The notes under the pieces were generated by a model that was not told the DNA's origin, did no database searches, and worked only from the letters and a program-made list of their open reading frames with translations. The position numbers were made by a program, and so were the translations under genes. Positions 1-5,101 of a stretch of 5,784 bases of DNA are shown in pieces (within the stretch, counting starts at the first letter, position 1; every line of letters starts with the position of its first letter). Source of the DNA: Xanthomonas translucens pv. translucens DSM 18974 (GTDB taxonomy: Bacteria > Pseudomonadota > Gammaproteobacteria > Xanthomonadales > Xanthomonadaceae); NCBI RefSeq assembly GCF_000331775.1, contig NZ_CAPJ01000352.1, positions 1 through 5,784 of the forward strand, in the 5' to 3' direction.

Positions 1-612
1 GTGCCTGCGATGGCCGGCACCGCGCCGCGGCGGGTGGTCAGCGGCCAGGTCTATTCCTATATGAAGGACGGCGTGCGCCACTACACCAGCGCGCGGCCGA
101 CCCAGGTCGCCAGCCTCGGCACGGTGCGCACCATCCGCTATAGCTTCATCGAGACCTGCTACGCCTGCGCCAACCCGGGCCTGAACTTCGGCGCGGTGCG
201 GCTGAACACCACCGCCTACCAGAGCGAGATCGCCGCCGCCGCGCGCGAGTACGGGGTCGACGAGGCGGTGGTGCGCGCCATCATCCATGCCGAATCGGCG
301 TACAACCCGATGGCGCTGAGCCGCGCCGGCGCGCAGGGCCTGATGCAGCTGATGCCGCCGACCGCGCGCCGCTTCGGGGTCAGCGATGCGTTCGATGCGG
401 CGCAGAACATCCGCGGCGGCGTGCAGTACCTGGCCTGGTTGCTGAAACGCTTCAACGGCAACCTGAGCCTGGCCGCCGCCGGCTACAACGCCGGCGAAGG
501 CGCGGTAGACAAACACGGCGGGGTGCCGCCTTATAGCGAGACCCAGCGCTATGTGCAGCGCGTCGGCGTGCTCGCCGACCGCTACCGCGGCGTGCTGGCG
601 ACGTCGCATTGA
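1..612 (+). CDS. Lytic transglycosylase, GH23/SLT domain (5' end probably cut by the window)
   Basis: This is a probable periplasmic enzyme that cleaves peptidoglycan glycan strands to 1,6-anhydro products. What is visible: an N-terminal stretch (about residues 15-32, GQVYSY..DGVRHYTS) resembling the DUF4124-type segment found in front of such enzymes; a CxxC pair (C53, C56); then an SLT domain (about 72-200). The domain has the catalytic Glu in IIHAESAYNP (E98), the GLMQLMP motif (113-119), AGYNAGEGAV (160-169) and PPYSETQRYV (177-186). The frame is open from base 1, where a GTG happens to stand. Residues 2-5 (PAMA) look like the end of a Sec signal peptide (A-x-A), so the true start is probably upstream of the window. 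The exact subfamily is not resolved; it looks like a short soluble MltE/Slt-like enzyme. It ends 137 bp before petA, with no sign that it belongs to that operon. Confidence 0.88.
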   Translation: MPAMAGTAPRRVVSGQVYSYMKDGVRHYTSARPTQVASLGTVRTIRYSFIETCYACANPGLNFGAVRLNTTAYQSEIAAAAREYGVDEAVVRAIIHAESAYNPMALSRAGAQGLMQLMPPTARRFGVSDAFDAAQNIRGGVQYLAWLLKRFNGNLSLAAAGYNAGEGAVDKHGGVPPYSETQRYVQRVGVLADRYRGVLATSH

Positions 613-641
613 GGCATTCTGTTTGCCGTCGCACCAATGCA

Positions 642-671
642 TTGTCTGCGCGTTAAGGGTTCCGCTACACT
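642..671 (+). promoter_or_regulatory. Probable sigma-70 promoter of the petABC operon
   Basis: A TTGTCT -35 (642-647, 4 of 6 to consensus) and a TACACT -10 (666-671, 4 of 6) are separated by 18 bp. The start of transcription would fall near 678, leaving a leader of about 70 nt before petA. A perfect 10-bp palindrome CACTGCAGTG (668-677) covers the -10 and the predicted start. It could be an operator or chance. The promoter is inferred from sequence only. Confidence 0.45.
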
Positions 672-739
672 GCAGTGGATTTAATGCGGCTCGACCCCCA
701 CCGAGCCGCTGGCAGCCTCACGCTACCCAATCAAAAATC

Positions 740-743
740 GGAG
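740..743 (+). promoter_or_regulatory. Ribosome binding site of petA (fixes the start at 750)
   Basis: GGAG lies 6 nt before ATG 750. The frame also allows a GTG at 675, but that codon has no Shine-Dalgarno sequence and sits upstream of the predicted transcription start. The 25 extra residues would also push the twin-arginine motif far from the N-terminus. Confidence 0.7.
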
Positions 744-749
744 TGCCGG

Positions 750-1373
750 ATGGCCAACGATGGGGTCAACGATTCTGTTAATGCAGGACGCCGCCGCTTT
801 CTCACTGCCACCACGGCGGTGGTGGGCGCGGTGGGTGCGGGTTTCGTCGCGGTTCCTTTCATCAAGTCATGGAACCCCAGCGCCAAGGCCAAACTGGCCG
901 GTGCGCCGGTCACCGCCGACATCAGCGCGTTACAGGAAGGCCAGCGCCTGATCCTGGAGTGGCGCGGTCAGCCGATCTGGATCGTCAAGCGCTCCAAGGC
1001 GATCCTGGACGCGCTGCCGACGCTGGACGGGCGGCTCAAGGACCCCAAGTCCGAGGTCACCGACCAGCAGCCGGCCTACATCAAGGGCGAAGGCCGCTCG
1101 ATCAAGCCAGACATCTCGGTGCTGGTCGGGCTGTGCACGCACCTGGGCTGTTCGCCGGAAATGGTCGCCGAGATCCGCCCCGAACCCTACGATCCGGAGT
1201 GGAAGGGCGGCTACTTCTGCCCCTGCCACAAGTCGCGCTTCGACATGGCCGGCCGCGTGTTCCAGGGCGTGCCTGCGCCGATCAACCTGCTGGTGCCTCC
1301 GCATCACTACCAGGACGACAACACGCTGATCATCGGTGTCGATCCCAGTTCGTCCGCGAAGGGGGCAGCGTAA
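750..1373 (+). CDS. petA: Ubiquinol-cytochrome c reductase, Rieske iron-sulfur subunit
   Basis: Carries the 2Fe-2S cluster of the bc1 complex, which takes one electron from ubiquinol at the Qo site and passes it to cytochrome c1. The protein is 207 aa. Residues 14-40 form a twin-arginine signal anchor (RRRFLTATT followed by a hydrophobic helix), as expected for Tat-exported Rieske proteins that stay membrane-bound. Cluster box I is CTHLGC (129-134: ligands C129, H131; C134 for the disulfide). Box II is CPCHKSRFD (157-165: ligands C157, H160; disulfide partner C159). A GVPAP proline loop follows (173-177). Box II has Lys161 where many homologues have Gly, and 22 residues separate the boxes, more than the roughly 13 of mitochondrial proteins. 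Only 3 nt separate its stop from the petB start. Start chosen by Shine-Dalgarno sequence and Tat motif position. Confidence 0.96.
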   Translation: MANDGVNDSVNAGRRRFLTATTAVVGAVGAGFVAVPFIKSWNPSAKAKLAGAPVTADISALQEGQRLILEWRGQPIWIVKRSKAILDALPTLDGRLKDPKSEVTDQQPAYIKGEGRSIKPDISVLVGLCTHLGCSPEMVAEIRPEPYDPEWKGGYFCPCHKSRFDMAGRVFQGVPAPINLLVPPHHYQDDNTLIIGVDPSSSAKGAA

Positions 1374-1376
1374 GCC

Positions 1377-2639
1377 ATGGCCGACAATCTCCTCACCCGC
1401 ACCGCGGGCAACGTGTTCGACTGGGTCAACGAACGCGCGCCGGGACTGATGCCGTTCTACCGCAAGCACGTCGGCGAGTACTACGCGCCGAAGAACTTCA
1501 ACCTTTGGTACTACTTCGGTTCGCTGGCGATGGTGGTGCTGGTCAACCAGATCGTCACCGGCATCTTCCTGACGATGCACTACAAGACCAGCGCGGCCGA
1601 GGCATTCAACTCGGTCGAGTACATCATGCGCGACGTCGAGTGGGGCTGGCTGATCCGCTACATGCATTCCACCGGCGCCTCGCTGTTCTTCATCGTGGTC
1701 TACCTGCACATGTTCCGCGGCCTGCTCTACGGCAGCTACAAGAAGCCGCGCGAGCTGGTGTGGATCCTCGGCATGCTGATCTACCTGGTGCTGATGGCCG
1801 AAGCGTTCATGGGCTACGTGCTGCCGTGGGGGCAGATGTCGTTCTGGGGCGCCAAGGTGATCATCTCGCTGTTCGGCGCGATCCCGGTGATCGGCAACGG
1901 CCTGACCGAGTGGATCATGGGCGACTACCTGCCGTCCGACGCCACCCTCAACCGCTTCTTCGCGCTGCACGTGATCGCGCTGCCGCTGGTGCTGTTGCTG
2001 CTGGTGGTGCTGCACCTGGGCGCGCTGCACGAAGTCGGCTCCAACAACCCCGACGGCGTGGACATCAAGAAGGGCCCCAAGGGCAACCGCTGGGATCCGA
2101 ACAAGCCGGCCGACGGCATTCCGTTCCATCCTTACTACACGGTCAAGGACCTGGTCGGGGTCGGCTTCCTGCTGCTGATCGGCGCCTTCATCATCTTCTT
2201 CGTGCCGGCCTTCGGCGGCCTGTTCCTGGAGCACGACAACTTCACCGAGGCCAACCGCCTGGTCACGCCCGAGCACATCAAGCCGGTGTGGTACTACACG
2301 CCGTACTACGCAATGTTGCGGGTGGTGCCGAACAAGCTCGGCGGCGTGCTGGTGATGTTCTCGGCGATCGCGATCCTGTTCCTGGTGCCATGGCTGGACC
2401 GCGCCAAGGTCAAATCGATCCGCTACCGCGGCTGGATCTCCAGGGTGATGCTGGGCGTGCTGGCGGTGTGCTTCGTGTGGCTCGGGGTGATCGGCTCCGG
2501 TCCCGGCACCGATGCCAGCGAAACCATCATCGGGCGCGTGCTGACCGTGCTGTACTTCGGCTTCTTCCTGACCATGCCGGTCTGGACCACGTTGGACCGG
2601 ACCAAGCCGGTGCCGGAGCGGGTGACCACCCATGACTAA
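1377..2639 (+). CDS. petB: Cytochrome b of the bc1 complex
   Basis: Membrane subunit that binds hemes bL and bH and forms the quinol-oxidising Qo and quinone-reducing Qi sites. At 420 aa it spans both the b6-like half and the subunit-IV-like half, so it is a full-length fused cytochrome b. About eight membrane helices are visible (roughly 44-66, 92-115, 126-148, 193-214, 260-285, 320-342, 354-375, 388-403). Heme ligands are H97 and H111 on helix B, and H198 and H213 on helix D. The Qo region MGYVLPWGQMSFWGA (145-159) is intact. The usual PEWY motif reads PVWY (303-306). An AAGGGGG tract at the end of petA (1359-1365) can serve as ribosome binding site. The last 8 nt overlap the start of the small frame at 2632. 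Helix boundaries are estimated by eye. Confidence 0.97.
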   Translation: MADNLLTRTAGNVFDWVNERAPGLMPFYRKHVGEYYAPKNFNLWYYFGSLAMVVLVNQIVTGIFLTMHYKTSAAEAFNSVEYIMRDVEWGWLIRYMHSTGASLFFIVVYLHMFRGLLYGSYKKPRELVWILGMLIYLVLMAEAFMGYVLPWGQMSFWGAKVIISLFGAIPVIGNGLTEWIMGDYLPSDATLNRFFALHVIALPLVLLLLVVLHLGALHEVGSNNPDGVDIKKGPKGNRWDPNKPADGIPFHPYYTVKDLVGVGFLLLIGAFIIFFVPAFGGLFLEHDNFTEANRLVTPEHIKPVWYYTPYYAMLRVVPNKLGGVLVMFSAIAILFLVPWLDRAKVKSIRYRGWISRVMLGVLAVCFVWLGVIGSGPGTDASETIIGRVLTVLYFGFFLTMPVWTTLDRTKPVPERVTTHD

Positions 2640-2784
2640 GCCCGTGATTGCCGTGCTGGCCTGCTTCGCGAGCGTCTCGTCGGTGTCCGCCATGCGCTAC
2701 CTGCTGCCGTCGCGGCAGATCGTGTTCCGGGGCCGGCAGGCGCTCGGCTCCTGGTTCGGTGCGATGGCGGAGGGATCCCTATGA
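2632..2784 (+). CDS. Small gene of unknown function between petB and petC (50 aa)
   Basis: Not a family I recognise. The frame starts with ATG 2632 inside the petB stop region (ATGACTAA, 8-nt overlap) and ends with TGA 2782-2784, which overlaps the petC start as ATGA. It therefore fills the whole 141-nt petB-petC gap, with coupling-type junctions at both ends. GGTGA (2621-2625) lies 6 nt upstream as a possible ribosome binding site. Codon use looks genuine: 45 of 50 third positions are G or C, against 27 of 50 second positions. The product begins MTKPVIAVLACFASVSSVSA, a basic residue followed by a hydrophobic stretch of about 20 residues that could be a signal peptide or a membrane segment. 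A basic, aromatic-containing tail follows (RYLLPSRQIVFRGRQ, then a short acidic end). It could be a small accessory peptide of the bc1 complex, or a frame serving mainly to couple petC translation to petB. Its codons 1-13 resemble those of petC. Confidence 0.55.
   Translation: MTKPVIAVLACFASVSSVSAMRYLLPSRQIVFRGRQALGSWFGAMAEGSL
2769..2774 (+). promoter_or_regulatory. Strong ribosome binding site of petC inside the small upstream frame
   Basis: GGAGGG lies 6 nt before ATG 2781 and is itself encoded in the last codons of the 2632-2784 frame. Ribosomes finishing that frame would stop directly on the petC start, the usual geometry for translational coupling. Confidence 0.7.
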
Positions 2785-3527
2785 GCAAGCGCCTGCTGTC
2801 CGTCCTGGCCTGCTTCGCCTGCGCGCTGCTGTTGTCCGCCTCGGCGCTGGCCGCCGAGGGCGGCGCCACCCAGCAGGCCGGCAACGACCTCGGCGACCGC
2901 GCCTCGCTGCAGCGCGGCGCCAAGCTGTTCATGAACTACTGCTCCGGCTGCCATTCGCTGAAATACCTGCGTTATTCGCGCATGGCCGAGGATCTGGGCC
3001 TGAGCGAGGACGAGGTGATGGCCAACCTCAACTTCACCGGTGCCAAGGTCGGCGAGCATATCGAGGCGGCGATGCCGCACGATGCGGCGACCAAGTGGTT
3101 CGGCAAGGCCCCGCCGGACCTGAGCCTGATCGCGCGCGTGCGTGGCACCGACTGGGTCTATACCTACCTCAAGTCGTTCTACCTGGACCAGTCTCGCCCG
3201 TTGGGCTGGAACAACAAGCTGTTCGCCAATGCCTCGATGCCCAATCCGCTGTGGGAACTGCAAGGCCTGCAGCAGCCGATCTACGGCAAGGCCGAGCAGC
3301 CCGGCGTGGACAAGCCGGTGGAGCGGCTGCAACTGGCCTCGCCAGGCAGGGAAACGCCGGCGCAGTTCGACCAGACGGTCCGCGACATCAGCAATTTCCT
3401 CGAGTATGCCGGCGAGCCGGCGGCGCTGAAGCGGCAGAGCCTTGGCGTGTGGGTGGTGCTGTTCCTGGCGCTGCTTACCTTCCTCGCCTATCTGCTGAAG
3501 AAGGAATACTGGAAGGACGTGCATTGA
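2781..3527 (+). CDS. petC: Cytochrome c1 of the bc1 complex
   Basis: Receives electrons from the Rieske cluster and hands them to soluble or membrane cytochrome c on the periplasmic side. The protein is 248 aa. Residues 1-25 are a Sec signal peptide (basic start, hydrophobic core, SALAA end). Heme is attached at CSGCH (C54, C57, H58) within LFMNYCSGCHSLKYLRYSR, a typical cytochrome c1 context. APPDLSLIARVRGTDW (110-125) is a conserved c1 block, and M153 in ASMPNPLWE is the likely sixth heme ligand. A C-terminal membrane anchor (about 221-239) ends in a basic tail, KKEYWKDVH. The start is set by the GGAGGG site and the ATGA overlap with the upstream small frame. It is the last gene of the operon. 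I see no convincing hairpin plus T-tract terminator in the 170 bp that follow. Confidence 0.97.
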   Translation: MSKRLLSVLACFACALLLSASALAAEGGATQQAGNDLGDRASLQRGAKLFMNYCSGCHSLKYLRYSRMAEDLGLSEDEVMANLNFTGAKVGEHIEAAMPHDAATKWFGKAPPDLSLIARVRGTDWVYTYLKSFYLDQSRPLGWNNKLFANASMPNPLWELQGLQQPIYGKAEQPGVDKPVERLQLASPGRETPAQFDQTVRDISNFLEYAGEPAALKRQSLGVWVVLFLALLTFLAYLLKKEYWKDVH

Positions 3528-3590
3528 GCGTCGGCCGCGGTGCCGGCGCCCTGTCTGCATCGTTGCTGACCCGATCCCCTGTTCATCCTA

Positions 3591-3619
3591 TTGGCTTTTG
3601 CGAGCGAGGGTTGCACACT
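3591..3619 (+). promoter_or_regulatory. Weak candidate promoter for sspA
   Basis: In the 170-bp petC-sspA gap, TTGGCT (3591-3596) and CACACT (3614-3619) stand 17 bp apart, matching consensus at 4 of 6 and 3 of 6. The gap is too long for tight operon coupling, so a separate sspA promoter is reasonable, but this particular pair is weak. Nothing else in the gap is convincing. Confidence 0.2.
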
Positions 3620-3697
3620 CAGGGGCCGTGATGACCGTCAGCAAGGTGCTGGCGGCGTCGATGCGGCCGGCGGATTCCGGTCGTCGGAGAGCCTTGA

Positions 3698-4333
3698 ATG
3701 GCGGCGAGTGTGCGTATGCGAAATACCTTGACGTTGTTTTCTTCCACGGATGACGTGCTGTGCCACCGCGTGCGTCTGGTGCTCGCCGCAAAGGGCGTGA
3801 CCTACGATTTCGTGGCGGTGGATCCGCAGAATCCTCCGGAAGACCTGATCGATCTCAATCCCTACCATTCGGTGCCGACGCTGGTTGAGCGCGAGCTGGT
3901 GCTGTACGCCGCCTCCGTGGTCAGCGAATACCTGGACGAGCGCTATCCGCATCCGCCGCTGATGCCGGTCGATCCGTTGTCGCGCGCGCGCCTGCGCCTG
4001 GCCATGCTGCGCATCGAGCACGACTGGGTGCCGCAGGTGCAGGCGATCCAGCTCGGCAACAAGGCCCAGGTCGAGGCTGGGCGCAAGCGGCTCAAGGAGC
4101 TGCTGACCGCCTCGGTGCCGCTGTTCAAGGCCAGCAAGTTCTTCCTCAACCCGGAAATGAGCCTGGCCGATTGCGCGATGGCGCCGATCATCTGGCGCCT
4201 GCAGGCGCTGGACATCCCGTTACCCAAGGACGGCAAGGCGATCGAGGACTACGGCAACCGCATCTTCCGCAATCCCGGTTTCATCCGCAGCCTGACGGAT
4301 CAGGAAAAGAAGCTGCGCGACCTGCCGGCCTGA
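3698..4333 (+). CDS. sspA: Stringent starvation protein A, RNA polymerase-associated
   Basis: SspA binds RNA polymerase with sigma-70 and alters promoter choice during starvation and acid stress. In some pathogens it also acts in virulence gene control. The protein is 211 aa, close to E. coli SspA (212). It has a thioredoxin-like N-terminal domain (about 9-82) and an all-helical GST-type C-terminal domain (about 90-205). The surface block YPHPPLMP keeps P84-H85-P86, the residues known in E. coli SspA to be needed for activity. Other matches include LIDLNPY..VPTL (50-62), EYLDERYPHPP (77-87) and RIEHDW. The GST glutathione-binding Glu-Ser pair after LY is replaced by Ala71-Ala72, in line with a non-enzymatic GST fold. 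GGAGAG (3686-3691) sits 6 nt before ATG 3698. ATG 3716 is an alternative start with a poorer site. sspB follows after 79 nt. Confidence 0.96.
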   Translation: MAASVRMRNTLTLFSSTDDVLCHRVRLVLAAKGVTYDFVAVDPQNPPEDLIDLNPYHSVPTLVERELVLYAASVVSEYLDERYPHPPLMPVDPLSRARLRLAMLRIEHDWVPQVQAIQLGNKAQVEAGRKRLKELLTASVPLFKASKFFLNPEMSLADCAMAPIIWRLQALDIPLPKDGKAIEDYGNRIFRNPGFIRSLTDQEKKLRDLPA

Positions 4334-4373
4334 TGCTCCGGCCGCGCGTGGCGCATCCGATATTTCCCGAGTT

Positions 4374-4399
4374 GCGCCGGCGCCTTCGCGTGCCGGCGC
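4374..4399 (+). terminator. GC-rich stem-loop between sspA and sspB
   Basis: GCGCCGGC (4374-4381) and GCCGGCGC (4392-4399) form a perfect 8-bp stem with a 10-nt loop. It starts 40 nt after the sspA stop and ends one base before the TAGAAT box of sspB. There is no T-tract, so it may be an attenuating or mRNA-stabilising hairpin rather than a true intrinsic terminator. Confidence 0.35.
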
Positions 4400-4400
4400 G

Positions 4401-4406
4401 TAGAAT
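4401..4406 (+). promoter_or_regulatory. Candidate -10 box for a leaderless sspB transcript
   Basis: TAGAAT matches the -10 consensus at 5 of 6 and ends 6 nt before ATG 4413, so transcription would start at or next to the start codon. No Shine-Dalgarno sequence precedes ATG 4413. No good -35 is seen at 16-18 bp; TTGCGC at 4372-4377 is too far upstream (23 bp). Confidence 0.4.
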
Positions 4407-4412
4407 TGGCGC

Positions 4413-4847
4413 ATGACCGACGATATTTCCCGCATGACCAGCCATCGCCCGTACCTGTTGCGGGCACTGGTGGAGTGGATCAACGACAACGGCATGACCC
4501 CGCACATCCTGGTGGATGCGGGCCTGCCCAACGTGCAGGTGCCGCCGAGCGCGGTCAAGGACGGCCGGGTGGTGCTCAACATCGCCGAACGCGCGGTGGT
4601 GCGGTTGCAGATCGACAACGACGGGGTCAGCTTCACCGCGCGCTTCGGCGGCGTCAGCTATCCGGTGCAGGTGCCGATGGCCGCGGTGCTGGCGGTGTAT
4701 GCGCGCGAGACCGGGCAGGGCATGGCGCTGCCGGACGACATCCACGGCGCCGGCGAGCCGCCGGGCGACGACACCCCGCCGCCGCGGCCCAGCGGTTCCG
4801 ACGATGGTGCCGGTGGCAAACGTCCGCATCTGCGCGTGGTGAAGTAA
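4413..4847 (+). CDS. sspB: ClpXP protease specificity-enhancing factor SspB
   Basis: SspB binds the ssrA tag on proteins released from stalled ribosomes, and other substrates, and delivers them to the ClpXP protease in the cytoplasm. The protein is 144 aa. The substrate-binding domain spans about residues 9-103, with RPYLLRALVEWINDN..TPH (12-31), GLPNVQVP (37-44), GRVVLNIAERAV (51-62) and the FTARFGGVSYPVQVPMAAVLAVYARE core (74-99). These blocks closely follow E. coli SspB. A flexible linker rich in Pro, Gly and Asp (about 104-136) leads to the C-terminal tail RPHLRVVK (137-144), the ClpX zinc-domain docking motif. The linker is shorter than in E. coli (165 aa in total). ATG 4434 is an in-frame alternative that would drop 7 residues. 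I kept 4413 because the -10 box fits a leaderless start there. Confidence 0.96.
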   Translation: MTDDISRMTSHRPYLLRALVEWINDNGMTPHILVDAGLPNVQVPPSAVKDGRVVLNIAERAVVRLQIDNDGVSFTARFGGVSYPVQVPMAAVLAVYARETGQGMALPDDIHGAGEPPGDDTPPPRPSGSDDGAGGKRPHLRVVK

Positions 4848-4859
4848 CGGCGACCTCGG

Positions 4860-4877
4860 GTCCGCGCCGGCGCGGAC
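4860..4877. repeat. Perfect 18-bp palindrome just downstream of sspB
   Basis: GTCCGCGCCGGCGCGGAC is a perfect inverted repeat starting 13 nt after the sspB stop codon. As RNA it can fold into a 7-bp GC stem with a CCGG loop on either strand. It lies between the convergent sspB and DUF3301 genes, so it could act as a bidirectional 3'-end hairpin. No T-tract follows on either side, which argues against a classic intrinsic terminator. Confidence 0.5.
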
Positions 4878-5000
4878 GTGGCCGGAGCGATGGTCCGTCC
4901 GCTGTTGGTGTCCATGCCCCGCCGATCGCGCCCACCGCCAGACGCTGCGCAGCATTCGCCACGGTTCCCGCACGCCAACGCCAGGGTGGATCGCGCGCTC

Positions 5001-5028
5001 TGTAGGAGCGCCTTCAGGCGCGACCGGC
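5001..5028 (+). repeat. REP-like hairpin element, copy 1
   Basis: The element opens with TGTAGGAGCG and closes with CGCGACCGGC. In between is a 5-bp stem GCGCC/GGCGC (5008-5012, 5017-5021) around a TTCA loop. The GTAG head resembles that of REP sequences mobilised by REP-associated tyrosine transposases (RAYTs). A matching copy lies at 5596-5623 (24 of 28 identical, same orientation). A self-complementary GCATGCATGC (5027-5036) directly abuts it. The 254-bp stretch 4848-5101 holds this element and the palindrome at 4860, and I see no gene in it. Confidence 0.65.
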
Positions 5029-5101
5029 ATGCATGCAAGACATGCGATCTGCCCTGCTGGACCTCTGCCGACCCCGTCTTCGCGAACCATGAAGCGGTGC
5101 C

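Larger units (their letters stand above)
4350..4432 (+). repeat. Imperfect direct repeat across the sspB start
   Basis: GGCGCAT followed by CGATATTTCCCG occurs twice: at 4350-4356 and 4358-4369, and again at 4408-4414 and 4421-4432. The spacing between the two blocks is 1 nt in the first copy and 6 nt in the second. In the second copy the AT of GGCGCAT begins the sspB start codon and the 12-mer encodes the D-I-S-R region. It looks like a short local duplication with a 5-nt difference, although coincidence is possible. Confidence 0.6.

Noticed and set aside
675..749. In-frame GTG extension of petA (25 extra residues)
   Set aside because: No Shine-Dalgarno sequence, located at or before the predicted transcription start, and it displaces the Tat motif. 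ATG 750 has GGAG at 6 nt.
869..2635. 588-codon open frame overlapping petA and petB on the plus strand
   Set aside because: Product is Arg/Gly/Gln-rich low-complexity sequence with no domain. It is an off-frame shadow caused by high GC content.
930..2693. 587-codon open frame antisense to petA-petB
   Set aside because: Composition is dominated by His, Gln, Val and Arg in patterns mirroring the sense codons, with no motif. The stop-free antisense frame is expected at this GC bias.
3528..3560. Terminator just after petC
   Set aside because: Only 4-bp GC stems can be drawn and no T-tract follows.
3631..3753. 40-codon upstream frame overlapping the sspA start (begins MTVSKVLAAS)
   Set aside because: It has an AGGGG site and good third-position bias for its first 14 codons, but the bias is lost afterwards (12 of the other 26 third positions are A/T), and it runs out of frame into sspA. 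Not enough to call a gene.
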